The notes below the pieces were generated by a model, which did no database searches, was not told the DNA's origin, and saw nothing but the letters and a program-made list of their open reading frames with translations. DNA of 24,532 nt, taken from an uncultured Alphaproteobacteria bacterium (GTDB taxonomy: Bacteria > Pseudomonadota > Alphaproteobacteria > Rhizobiales > Ancalomicrobiaceae). Shown here one piece after another: positions 13,539-21,671 of the stretch (the stretch's first letter is position 1; the number at the start of each line of letters is the position of its first letter). The stretch spans positions 1 through 24,532 of the forward strand of contig CALBKH010000058.1 of assembly GCA_937892955.1 (NCBI GenBank), written 5' to 3'. The position numbers and the translations under genes are program-made.

Positions 13539-15869
13539 TCACGCCGCCCGGACGTGGACCTCCAGGTCGGCGAGCGGTTCGATGAACCGAAGGCCGAGAT
13601 CGGAGGCGCCGCGACGCACCACCGCGGCCTCGACCCTCGTGCCGTCGCCGAATTCCACCGTGCCGCGATCGCCCGGGGCGACGTCGGCGACCGCCTCGAC
13701 GCGGCAGCCGACCTCGCTGGCGTCGAGCATCGTCGTCGCCGACCGCCGGCCGCCGAACAGCAGTACCACCGCCTCCTGCGTACGGATACGCGTGTCGGAG
13801 CGCCGCTCCTCGACATCGCGCTCGACCTCGTGGAGGAAGCCCTCGACGGCGCGCGACAGGGCCGCGGCGGCGTCCGACAGGAGGCCGGAGGCCGAGCGCA
13901 CCCGCACCGCCTCCTGCGAAGTGGCGGCGATGGCGTCGTTGACGCCGTGCACGCTGGCGGCCACCCGGGCGGTGCCGTCGGAGGCCGACTGCACCGAGTG
14001 GGCGATCTCGCGGGTGGCGGCTTCCTGTTCCTCCACCGCCGAGGCGATGGTGGTGGTGACGTTCGAGATCTCGCCGACGGTCACGGCGATGTCGCGGATC
14101 GCCGCGACGGCATGGTTGGTCGAGCCCTGGATCGCGGCGATCTGATCGGCGATCGCCGAGGTCGCCTCCTCGGTCTGACGGGCGAGCGACTTCACTTCGG
14201 CGGCGACCACCGCGAAGCCGCGACCGCTCTCACCGGCACGCGCCGCCTCGATGGTGGCGTTGAGGGCGAGGAGGTTGGTCTGGCCGGCGATGGCGCGGAT
14301 GAGATCGACCACCGTGCCGATCTCGTTCGCCGCTTCCGCCAGGGACGAGACGTCGCGATCGGTGGCGATCGCCTTGTCGGTCGCCGAGGCGACGATGACG
14401 CTGGCGCGATGGGCCTGACCGGCGATCTCGCGGATCGAGGCGGCCAGTTCCTCGGTCGCGGCGGCGACCGTCTGGACGTCGCCGGAGGCGCCGTTGGAGG
14501 CGTGTTCGACCGATACGGCCTCGTTCGCCGCCGAGCCGGCCACGCGGGTCAGCGTCGCGGCGCTGTCGCGCATCGTCGTGGTCTCGCCGTCGACCGCGCC
14601 GAGCGTGTCGGCGATGGTGCGGCGGAAGTCGGAGACCGCCGATTCGACGTGCAGACGGCGCATCCGTTCGCGCTCGCGATCGGCGCGGGTCGTCCGTTCG
14701 AGGCCGAAGCGGACGACGACGCTCTCGCGCAGCACCTCGACGGCGCGGGCCATCTCGCCGATCTCGTCGCCGCGATGAACGTCGACGATCTCGACGGCGG
14801 TGTCGTTGCCGGCGATGCGGCGCATGGTGCCGGCGAGCCGGACGATCGGTACCGCGACCGAGCGGGCGACGATCACGGTGATCACCGCGATGGCCACGGT
14901 CAGAAACGCCAGAAGAACGGCGATCGCCCAGAAGCCGGTCCAGGCGCGCGCGGCGATGGTCTCGGCGTCGGCGACGATGGCGCCGGCGAGCGCATCTTCG
15001 ACCGACTTCATCGCGTCGATGCGCGCCGTCGCGGCGGCGAACCACTGCGGCCCCTCGACCCCGGTGATGTGGCCGTCGACCGGGGTTTCGAGAACCACCC
15101 GGCGCATGCGCGCGACCTCGCCACCGACCGCCCCGGCGAGAGCGGCGTCGAACGCGGCGACCTCGCCGGGTTCGGCATAGCGGCGGAACGTCGCCTCGTG
15201 CGTCTCCTGCATGGCGCCGAGCCGGACGAAGGCGCGACGCACGGGCGCGGCGAAGGCGCCGGCGCCGAAGCCGGCGGCGCCCATCGCCCGCTCCTGGCCG
15301 GCGCGTTCCTTCTGCTCGAGCAGCGCGCCGTAGGCGGTCAGCGCCCGCACCACCCGGCCGTCGTCGGTGATCGCCACCACGCTCTCGACCATGGCGAGAA
15401 GGTCGGCGATGGTGCTCGAATACCACCCGGTGACCTCGGCGAGCGGCCGTGAGCGGCCGTCGACCCCGGCGCGGACCGCCGCCAGATCGGCGAGCGCCTT
15501 CGTCGAGGCGTCGAAGGGACGCACGAAGCCGGGGAAGTCGAGGCGGCCGACGGGCCGATCGAGGGCGGCGCGCCACGCCGCCAGCGCGGCATCGGTCTCG
15601 GCGCGACGCGCCGCCAGATCGGCGGTGAACGCTCCGTCCTTCGATCCGAGGAAGCCGGCCGACGTTCCCCGCTCCTTCTGCAGTTCGTGCACCAGACCCG
15701 AGATCGCCGGCGCCAGCCGCACCACCCGCACGACGCTGGCGGCATCGCCGGCGACATCCCATTCCCGCGACAACATCCGCGCGCCGACGAAGATCAGGGC
15801 GAGCATCGGAATGAGGCAGAGAACGGCGATTCGAACCGAGATGGCAGTGCGCGTGAAGAAGCGGGTCAT
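13539..15869 (-). CDS. Methyl-accepting chemotaxis protein with NIT sensor and C-terminal PilZ domain
   Basis: A 776-residue inner-membrane chemoreceptor. Order: TM1 (about 13-31); periplasmic NIT-like nitrate/nitrite sensor (about 50-300, with the hallmark LVHELQKERGTSAGFLGS); TM2 (312-335); HAMP (337-390); MCP signalling coiled coil (about 425-650) with the hairpin tip AGQTNLLALNATIEAARAG at 528-546. The C terminus (688-770) looks like a PilZ c-di-GMP-binding domain: RSDTR fits RxxxR (690-694) and DASEVG fits D/NxSxxG (716-721). No pentapeptide for CheR binding is visible at the end. MCPs with a PilZ tail are known (Azospirillum Tlp1); the NIT combination is less usual as far as I know. No che genes are nearby, so it is an orphan receptor. 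A CtrA-like site lies upstream. Confidence 0.92.
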   Translation of the reverse strand: MTRFFTRTAISVRIAVLCLIPMLALIFVGARMLSREWDVAGDAASVVRVVRLAPAISGLVHELQKERGTSAGFLGSKDGAFTADLAARRAETDAALAAWRAALDRPVGRLDFPGFVRPFDASTKALADLAAVRAGVDGRSRPLAEVTGWYSSTIADLLAMVESVVAITDDGRVVRALTAYGALLEQKERAGQERAMGAAGFGAGAFAAPVRRAFVRLGAMQETHEATFRRYAEPGEVAAFDAALAGAVGGEVARMRRVVLETPVDGHITGVEGPQWFAAATARIDAMKSVEDALAGAIVADAETIAARAWTGFWAIAVLLAFLTVAIAVITVIVARSVAVPIVRLAGTMRRIAGNDTAVEIVDVHRGDEIGEMARAVEVLRESVVVRFGLERTTRADRERERMRRLHVESAVSDFRRTIADTLGAVDGETTTMRDSAATLTRVAGSAANEAVSVEHASNGASGDVQTVAAATEELAASIREIAGQAHRASVIVASATDKAIATDRDVSSLAEAANEIGTVVDLIRAIAGQTNLLALNATIEAARAGESGRGFAVVAAEVKSLARQTEEATSAIADQIAAIQGSTNHAVAAIRDIAVTVGEISNVTTTIASAVEEQEAATREIAHSVQSASDGTARVAASVHGVNDAIAATSQEAVRVRSASGLLSDAAAALSRAVEGFLHEVERDVEERRSDTRIRTQEAVVLLFGGRRSATTMLDASEVGCRVEAVADVAPGDRGTVEFGDGTRVEAAVVRRGASDLGLRFIEPLADLEVHVRAA

Positions 15870-16348
15870 GACGGGATCCGGTGGTGATGGGCGGGACCGA
15901 CGTCATCGAAACCGTCCACGATTAACGCAGGGTTAGTCGTCCTCACCGAGGACGGCGGCGGCTTCGCGCAATGCGGGAGAGACGGGTCGAGCTTCACCTT
16001 TCCGGTTCATCACCGGCAGAGGCGCCGGCGGCACGAGTCACGTCGGGCGACCCGAACGCCGCGGAATTCCGTCGTATCCGGCCCGCTCGACGTTCCTCGT
16101 GATCTCGACGCCCGATAGAAATGCGCCACGCATCCGGAAAAACACTGCGACGAAGCATCATCTTTCCGCGCCCTTCACCGCATCGTGACGGCACTCTGCC
16201 GAAGTGGCGTAAGCCACGACGAAAGTTCTGGTATTTTTGTCGAGAGTGTCGTCTCGACACGTTGGGGGACGGTCCGCTATCGGAGGTGCACGAGGTCGCT
16301 GCCGCGGCGTCACCGCATCGCGATGCCGACCGGGCTGGAAGGGAACAG
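15870..16348. other. Divergent intergenic region, chemoreceptor / flavoprotein
   Basis: 479 bases without a convincing gene. Besides the CtrA-like site it holds a small hairpin (16204-16208 with 16213-16217) and an 8-bp inverted repeat (16238-16245 with 16252-16259) in a locally A/T-richer stretch about 100 nt before the flavoprotein start. Either could be a regulator site. Open frames through this stretch have Arg/Ser-rich shadow composition and no family resemblance. Confidence 0.55.
15922..15936 (-). promoter_or_regulatory. CtrA-like binding site upstream of the chemoreceptor
   Basis: Read on the minus strand the sequence is CTAA-N7-TTAA, one base off the CtrA consensus TTAA-N7-TTAA. It lies 53-67 nt ahead of the chemoreceptor ATG. 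CtrA controls motility and chemotaxis genes in many Alphaproteobacteria. In such GC-rich DNA a chance match is uncommon but possible. Confidence 0.4.
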
Positions 16349-17563
16349 ATGGGCGTCAACGAGCGCGAAGTCGTGGTGATCGGTGGGGGACCGGCCGGGT
16401 TGATGGCGGCGGAGGCGATCGCCGACGCCGGTCACCGGGTGAGCGTGGTCGAACGCATGCCGTCCATCGGCCGCAAGCTGATGATGGCCGGGCGCGGCGG
16501 GCTCAACCTCACCCATTCCGAAGCCGGCGACCGCTTCCTCGCGCGCTACGGCGCCGCGGAAGCCTTCCTCACGCCGGCGATCGCCGCCTTCACCCCCGGC
16601 GACCTGCGCGACTGGGCCCGCGGCCTCGGCGAGGAGACCTTCGTCGGCACGTCGGGGCGCGTCTTCCCCTGCTCCTTCAAGGCGTCGCCGCTGCTGCGGG
16701 CCTGGAGCCGCCGCCTCACCGAGCGGGGCGTCACCTTCCGCACTCGAACCCGGTGGACCGGCTTCGCCCCCGGCGGCGTCACCGTCGTCGGACCGCAGGG
16801 CGAGGAAAGGCTCGCCGCGGATGCGGTGGTGCTGGCGCTCGGCGGCGCCAGCTGGCCGCGGCTGGGATCCGACGGGAGCTGGACCGCGATCCTTTCGGCC
16901 GAAGGTGTCGAGATCGCGCCGCTCAGGCCGACCAACTGCGGTTTCACCGTGCCCTGGTCCGACGTCTTCCGATCGCGATTCGCCGGCGAGCCGTTGAAGC
17001 GCATCGCCATCCGCTTCGACGATCGCGTGTCCATCGGTGAAGCGGTGGTGACCGACGACGGGCTCGAGGGCGGCGCCATCTACGGCCTCTCGGCGCCGTT
17101 GCGCGAGGCGATCGCGGCAGGTGGGCCGACCGAGATCCGGCTCGACCTGAAACCGTCGGCGGACGCCGCGGAGATCGCCGCGGCGCTCGCCAAGGGGCGC
17201 AAGGGCGACAGCCTCGCCAACCGGCTGCGCAAGGCGGTGAGCCTGCCGCCGGTGGCGATCGGACTGTTGCGGGAAGGCGCAGGCAAGGCGCTGCCGAGCG
17301 AGCCGGACGAACTCGCTCGCCTGATCAAGGCGGTACCGATCCGCGTCACCGCCGCCCGGCCGCTCGACCGCGCCATCTCCTCGGCCGGCGGCATCGCTCT
17401 CGCCGAGGTCGGCCCCGACTTCCAGTTGAAACGATTGCCCGGGGTGTTCGTCTGCGGCGAGATGATGGACTGGGAGGCGCCGACCGGCGGCTATCTGCTG
17501 CAGGCCTGCTTCTCCACCGGCCGCGCCGCCGGGCGCGGTGTGGTGCGCTTCCTCGGCAGGTGA
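16349..17563 (+). CDS. HI0933-like FAD-dependent oxidoreductase (TIGR03862-type)
   Basis: A 404-residue flavoprotein with an N-terminal Rossmann FAD-binding motif (VVIGGGPAGLMAAEAIADAG, about 9-28). The family block GRKLMMAGRGGLNLTHSE (41-58) follows, and there is a C-terminal FAD segment with VFVCGEMMDWEAPTGGYLLQ. This combination marks the HI0933/YhiN family (PF03486), subgroup TIGR03862. The reaction and partner are not established for this subgroup. The ATG at 16349 has GGAAGGGA just upstream; the frame is open further upstream but not protein-like. It stands alone, convergent with the response regulator gene across a hairpin (17626-17632 with 17642-17648) that lacks a T run. Confidence 0.88.
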   Translation: MGVNEREVVVIGGGPAGLMAAEAIADAGHRVSVVERMPSIGRKLMMAGRGGLNLTHSEAGDRFLARYGAAEAFLTPAIAAFTPGDLRDWARGLGEETFVGTSGRVFPCSFKASPLLRAWSRRLTERGVTFRTRTRWTGFAPGGVTVVGPQGEERLAADAVVLALGGASWPRLGSDGSWTAILSAEGVEIAPLRPTNCGFTVPWSDVFRSRFAGEPLKRIAIRFDDRVSIGEAVVTDDGLEGGAIYGLSAPLREAIAAGGPTEIRLDLKPSADAAEIAAALAKGRKGDSLANRLRKAVSLPPVAIGLLREGAGKALPSEPDELARLIKAVPIRVTAARPLDRAISSAGGIALAEVGPDFQLKRLPGVFVCGEMMDWEAPTGGYLLQACFSTGRAAGRGVVRFLGR

Positions 17564-17677
17564 CCACGGTCGGCCGGAGACGCAGTGCGGCGGGCATGCC
17601 GAATTCGTCGGGCGGACACGAAACCGGCGCCGACCCGAAGGCGGCGCCGTCGATAATCGTGGTCGCGGATCCGCGGC

Positions 17678-18235
17678 TCAGCGCGGGGCGCGCTTGGCGA
17701 GGATGCGCTGCAGGGTGCGGCGGTGCATGTTGAGCCGGCGGGCGGTCTCCGAGACGTTGCGTTCGCACAGCTCGTAGACCCGCTGGATGTGCTCCCAACG
17801 CACCCGGTCGGCCGACATCGGGTTCTCCGGCGGCGGGGCGCGATCGTCCGTCGAGCGGATCAGCGCCCGCATCACCTCGTCGGCGTCGGCGGGTTTGGAG
17901 AGATAGTCGGTCGCCCCGAGCTTCACCGCGGTCACGGCGGTGGCGATGTTGCCGTAGCCGGTCAACACCACGGTGCGGGCATCCGGGCGCTTCTCGCGCA
18001 GCGCTTCGACCACGTCGAGGCCGTTGCCGTCACCGAGACGCATGTCGACGACCGCGTAGGCCGGCGCGCGAGCTTCGACCCGTGCCAGCCCCTCGGCGAT
18101 CGATCCGGCCACATCGACCTCGAAACCACGCAGTTCCATGGCCCGCGCCAACCGCTGCAGGAACGGCTTGTCGTCGTCCACGATCAACAGCGTCTTGTCG
18201 GCGTCGGGACTGTCGAACACCGGCTCCTCGGTCAT
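17678..18235 (-). CDS. actR: Redox response regulator ActR/RegA/PrrA family
   Basis: DNA-binding partner of the RegB/ActS kinase; in related bacteria it controls photosynthesis, respiration, nitrogen and carbon fixation genes or acid tolerance. The 185-residue protein has a receiver domain (about 14-125) with acidic DDD (20-22), phospho-acceptor Asp64, Thr92 and Lys114. After a Pro-rich hinge (PPPENP) comes a Fis-type helix-turn-helix (about 144-185) with the family's near-invariant end, VSETARRLNMHRRTLQRIL. I give the ATG at 18235, which matches family length. A GTG at 18256 has a better Shine-Dalgarno (GGAGAG, 7 nt) and would add 7 residues. It lies 124 nt downstream of its kinase, with a possible promoter of its own. 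Confidence 0.95.
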   Translation of the reverse strand: MTEEPVFDSPDADKTLLIVDDDKPFLQRLARAMELRGFEVDVAGSIAEGLARVEARAPAYAVVDMRLGDGNGLDVVEALREKRPDARTVVLTGYGNIATAVTAVKLGATDYLSKPADADEVMRALIRSTDDRAPPPENPMSADRVRWEHIQRVYELCERNVSETARRLNMHRRTLQRILAKRAPR

Positions 18236-18296
18236 CGTCGTCACCCGCTGATCCACCTTCCCGCTCTCCTCGGCGAGATCCTCCCTGGGGAGGCGA

Positions 18297-18325
18297 AGTG
18301 TAGGTCGAGACGCCTTTCGCATCAA
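18297..18325 (-). promoter_or_regulatory. Candidate internal promoter for actR
   Basis: On the minus strand TTGATG (18325-18320) is followed by a 17-nt spacer and TACACT (18302-18297), about 60 nt ahead of the regulator start. Each box matches four of six consensus positions. It would allow the regulator to be made independently of the kinase. Confidence 0.4.
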
Positions 18326-18359
18326 TACCCTAGGCGGGCCACCGTCGCAGCTCCGCGGA

Positions 18360-19712
18360 TCAGGGTGAACGTGGCGGGTCGGGAGGCTCCGGCAGACCCT
18401 CGATCTCGGCCGCTTCCATCAGGCCACGCGGCCAGACGACGCGGATCTCGGCGCCGTGCGCCGGGAAGGGTTTGTTGGAACAGGTGACCTTGCCGCCGGA
18501 GCGCTGCAGGAAGGTGTGAGCGATGAAGAAACCGAGGCCGAGACCACCGCCGACGTGATCGACGGCGCGTTCCATCATCGGCTCGCGGGTCGTCACCCAG
18601 GGTTCGCCGAGCCGGTCGATGACCGCGGTGGAGAAACCCGGGCCGTCGTCGGATATGGTGATGGTCACCTGCTCGTCGTTCCAGGTGGCGAAGATCGACA
18701 CTTCGCTCTCGGCGAAGTCGACGGCGTTCTCGACGATGTTGCCGAGGCCGTAGAGAATCGCCGCATTGCGGCGGCCGATCGGTTCGGCTCCGTCGCCGGC
18801 GCATTTCACCGCCAGCCGGGGTCCGGTGTCGCGGAAGGGTTCGACCACCTCGTCGATCAGAGCCGAGATCGACAGGCGCACGTAGTAGGCGTCCGGATCG
18901 GCGCCCATCGACGACAATTTGCGCAGGATGTCGCGGCAGCGCTCCGACTGGGAGCGCAACAGCGCCACGTCGTCGGCGAGCGGCGAGCCGGGGGCCAGTT
19001 CCCGCTCCATCTCGCGGGCGACCACGGCGATGGTGCCGAGCGGCGTGCCCAGTTCGTGGGCGGCGGCGGCGGCGAGGCCGTCGAGGGCGGTCATATGCTG
19101 TTCGCGCTGGAGAACCAGTTCGGTGGCGGCGAGCGCCTCGGCGAGGCGACGCGATTCGTCGGCGACGCGGAAGGCGTAGAGGGCCGAGAAGGACAGCGTC
19201 AGCAGGATGGCGAGCCAGGTGCCGAGCACGTAGAGCGGCGGCAGCGACGGCGGCGAGACCAAGCCCCAGGGCAGCGGCAGATGGAAGCCGGCGAGCAGCG
19301 TCACCAAGACCGCCACGACCACACCGAGCAGCGCGGTGGAGCGCGGCGGCAGCGAGGCGGAGGAGACCAGCACCGGGGCGAGCACCAGGAAGGCGAAGGG
19401 ATTCTCCAGCCCGCCGGTCAGATAGAGCAGCCCCGAGAGCTGGATGACGTCGTAGCCGAGCAGCACCGTGGCGTGGATGCCGTCGAGACGGTGGATGGTG
19501 GAGAACTGGAAGCGGAGCGCCAGATTGAGCGCCACCGAGGCGCCGATCAGCACGAAACAGGAGACCAGCGGCAGATGGAAGCCGAGGCCGAAGCGGACGA
19601 AGAGCACCGCCGCGGTCTGTCCGGCGACGGCGAGCCATCTGAGCTTGACCAGCGTGTCGAGCTTCAGCGAACGGATCGAACTGTCGCCGAAGTCCGACAG
19701 GACACCCAACAT
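18360..19712 (-). CDS. actS: Redox sensor histidine kinase ActS/RegB/PrrB family
   Basis: Membrane kinase that senses the quinone pool and redox state and phosphorylates ActR/RegA. The 450-residue product has about six membrane segments (25-180) containing the quinone-binding heptapeptide GGLENPF (100-106). The H-box AAAAHELGTPLG has phospho-acceptor His219. The redox-active cysteine Cys259 lies in SQSERCRDIL. The ATPase domain has N-box GNIVENAVD, G1 SDDGPGFS and a GGGLGLGFFIA glycine loop. All positions agree within a few residues with RegB (His225, Cys265). The ATG at 19712 has a good GAGGAGAG Shine-Dalgarno. It is divergent from the ABC transporter genes. Confidence 0.96.
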   Translation of the reverse strand: MLGVLSDFGDSSIRSLKLDTLVKLRWLAVAGQTAAVLFVRFGLGFHLPLVSCFVLIGASVALNLALRFQFSTIHRLDGIHATVLLGYDVIQLSGLLYLTGGLENPFAFLVLAPVLVSSASLPPRSTALLGVVVAVLVTLLAGFHLPLPWGLVSPPSLPPLYVLGTWLAILLTLSFSALYAFRVADESRRLAEALAATELVLQREQHMTALDGLAAAAAHELGTPLGTIAVVAREMERELAPGSPLADDVALLRSQSERCRDILRKLSSMGADPDAYYVRLSISALIDEVVEPFRDTGPRLAVKCAGDGAEPIGRRNAAILYGLGNIVENAVDFAESEVSIFATWNDEQVTITISDDGPGFSTAVIDRLGEPWVTTREPMMERAVDHVGGGLGLGFFIAHTFLQRSGGKVTCSNKPFPAHGAEIRVVWPRGLMEAAEIEGLPEPPDPPRSP

Positions 19713-19883
19713 CCCGGCTCTCCTCTGCCTCGTTCGGCGCGGTTCGTCGCCGTCACGTTCCCGCGATCCGGCGCGTGACCGGCCTTCCGCCGCGCCGATG
19801 GCGAGTCTATACGACGATCGAGTGGCCGCGACCATCGCCCGATCCCGCGCCGCCCCACATTCCATCTCGAACGGACCCGCGCC
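19713..19883. promoter_or_regulatory. Divergent promoter region, actS / ABC transporter
   Basis: A 171-bp gap serving two divergent units. The only A/T-rich patch is around 19803-19815. There TATACG could be a plus-strand -10 box, 17 nt after a weak TTCCGC, and the complementary strand offers a similar weak box for actS. No clear inverted repeat stands out. Promoter positions are tentative. Confidence 0.3.
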
Positions 19884-20684
19884 ATGCCCGCCGCGCCGGC
19901 ACACGAGCCCCGCTTCGCCATCGAGGTCCGCGATCTCGTCAAACGGTTCGGCGCCGTCGCCGCCGTCGACGGCATCTCCTTCGAGGTGGCGCGGGGCACC
20001 GTCACCGGGCTCCTCGGCGGCAACGGCGCCGGCAAGACCACCACCATCGGCATGCTGATGGGGCTGATCCTGCCCGACGCCGGGACGATCCGCATTCTCG
20101 GCCACGACATGCCGGGCGAGCGGGCCGTGTTGCTCGAACGGATGAACTTCGAGAGCCCCTACGTCGACATGCCGCATCGCCTGACGGTGCGGCAGAACCT
20201 GACGGTGTTCGGCCGACTCTATCGGGTGGAGAACCTGAAGGCCCGCATCGCCGAACTGGTCGAGGACTTCGACCTCGCCGCCTTCGTCGACCGCAAGGCG
20301 GGTCAGCTCTCGGCCGGGCAGAAGACGCGGGTGGCGCTGGCCAAAGCGCTGCTCAACTCACCGGAGGTGCTGCTCCTCGACGAGCCGACCGCGTCGCTCG
20401 ACCCCGACACCGCCGACTGGGTGCGCGGCCGGCTCGAGACCTATCGGGCCGCGACCGGCGCCACAATCCTGCTCGCCTCGCACAACATGCCCGAGGTCGA
20501 GCGACTGTGCGACGACGTCGTCATCCTGCGGCGCGGCCGCATCGAAGATCGCGGGTCGCCGAGCGATCTCCTGCGTCGCTACGGTCGCGACACGCTCGAG
20601 GAGGTGTTCCTCGACGTCGCCCGCGGCACTCGCGCCGAGGGCGCGGAGCCGGCGGCGGCGCAGCGCGAGGAGGTGGAGCCATGA
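19884..20684 (+). CDS. ABC transporter ATP-binding protein (ABC-2 exporter type)
   Basis: A 266-residue ATPase that powers the permease encoded next. Walker A is GGNGAGKT (45-52), the signature is LSAGQ (142-146), Walker B with catalytic Glu is VLLLDEPTASLD (162-173), and the switch His is in LLASHN (200). Where most relatives have a glutamine in the Q-loop, this protein reads NFESPYVDMPHRLTV, with no Gln; I believe a subfamily shares this SPY-VD-P form, but could not check. An acidic/Ala tail (about 240-266) is not conserved-looking. The stop codon overlaps the permease ATG (ATGA). The substrate is unknown. Confidence 0.93.
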   Translation: MPAAPAHEPRFAIEVRDLVKRFGAVAAVDGISFEVARGTVTGLLGGNGAGKTTTIGMLMGLILPDAGTIRILGHDMPGERAVLLERMNFESPYVDMPHRLTVRQNLTVFGRLYRVENLKARIAELVEDFDLAAFVDRKAGQLSAGQKTRVALAKALLNSPEVLLLDEPTASLDPDTADWVRGRLETYRAATGATILLASHNMPEVERLCDDVVILRRGRIEDRGSPSDLLRRYGRDTLEEVFLDVARGTRAEGAEPAAAQREEVEP

Positions 20685-21499
20685 GCGCGACCCGCGGAGC
20701 CGGCGGCTTCTCCTTCACCCGGGTCGGGGCGATGGTGCTGCGCTACTGGTATCTCCTCTCCAATTCCTGGCCGCGGGCGGTGGAACTGATCTACTGGCCG
20801 ACGGTGCAGATGCTGACCTGGGGCTTCGTCCAGCTCTACGTGGCGCAGAACTCGTCGTTCTTCGCCAATGCGGCCGGTCTGTTCGTCGGCGGACTGCTCT
20901 TGTGGGACGTGCTCCTACGCTCCCAGCAGGGCTTCGCCTTCGCCTTCCTGGAAGAGCTGTGGTCGCGCAATCTCGGCAACCTGCTGATGAGCCCGCTGAA
21001 ACCCTCGGAGTTCATCGTCTCGCTGATGGTGATCTCGATCATCCGCCTCGCCATCGGCATGATCCCGGTGACCTTTCTGGCGATCCCGCTGTTCGGCTTC
21101 AACGTCTGGGGGCTGGGGCTGCCGCTGGCGGTATTCTTCGTCAATCTGGTGATCGCCGGCTGGTCGATCGGCCTCGTCATCATCGGCATCCTGCTCCGGC
21201 AGGGCATGGGGGCGGAGGCGCTCGCCTGGTCGCTGATGTTCCTCCTGATGCCGATCACCTGCGTCTACTATCCGGTCGCCACTCTGCCGGCGATCGTTCA
21301 ACCGATCGCCTGGGCGCTGCCCACCACCTATGTCTTCGAGGGCATGCGGGCGATCCTCGTCACCCACACGTTCCGAATCGACCTGATGGCGACCGCCTTC
21401 GCCATGAACGCGCTGTGGTTCACCGCGGCGGTCTTCGTCTTCTACCGGTTGTTGGCGGCGGCGCGCCGGGCCGGCTCGCTGCTCCAGCAGGGCGAATGA
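20681..21499 (+). CDS. ABC-2 type transporter permease
   Basis: A 272-residue inner-membrane protein with about six hydrophobic segments, in the ABC-2 exporter family. Recognisable features are the N-terminal amphipathic YWYLLSNSWPRAVELIYWP, LFVGGLLLWDVLLRSQQGFAFAFLEELWSRNL between membrane segments, and a C-terminal YYPVATLPAIVQPIAWALPTTYVFEGMRAI block common to the NodJ/Wzm-like group. It is translationally coupled to the ATPase gene (4-base overlap) with a GGAGG about 7 nt upstream. Together they form a simple exporter with no visible periplasmic partner, and the substrate cannot be inferred. Confidence 0.9.
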   Translation: MSATRGAGGFSFTRVGAMVLRYWYLLSNSWPRAVELIYWPTVQMLTWGFVQLYVAQNSSFFANAAGLFVGGLLLWDVLLRSQQGFAFAFLEELWSRNLGNLLMSPLKPSEFIVSLMVISIIRLAIGMIPVTFLAIPLFGFNVWGLGLPLAVFFVNLVIAGWSIGLVIIGILLRQGMGAEALAWSLMFLLMPITCVYYPVATLPAIVQPIAWALPTTYVFEGMRAILVTHTFRIDLMATAFAMNALWFTAAVFVFYRLLAAARRAGSLLQQGE

Positions 21500-21531
21500 C
21501 GGCGGGTGCATCGCGGTAAGAGCTTCATCGG

Positions 21532-21545
21532 CGAAAGATCTTTCG
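21532..21545. promoter_or_regulatory. Perfect 14-bp palindrome ahead of phaZ
   Basis: CGAAAGATCTTTCG is self-complementary and A/T-richer than its surroundings. It lies 33 nt after the permease stop and about 127 nt ahead of phaZ. It could be an operator or simply a chance palindrome; no T run follows that would support a terminator. Confidence 0.3.
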
Positions 21546-21671
21546 TGTTGCGGTGCGGCATCCTCGCCGGCTAAGACGAATTACCGATGGATGAACCTCG
21601 GCCTCGGGCTGGAAACCGGCGAAGTAATCGATTGAAATGCCGGCTGGCTCGGAGAACCGCCTCGAGGGGAC

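Noticed and set aside
13554..15452. 632-codon open frame on the plus strand, antisense to the chemoreceptor
   Set aside because: Gly/Asp/Arg-rich shadow of a GC-rich gene with no recognisable domain; the minus-strand gene has complete MCP features.
14230..15906. 558-codon open frame overlapping the chemoreceptor in another frame of the same strand
   Set aside because: Arginine-rich frame shadow with no domains.
15994..16359. 121-codon open frame in the chemoreceptor/flavoprotein gap
   Set aside because: No ribosome site, shadow-like composition, and overlap with the start of the flavoprotein gene.
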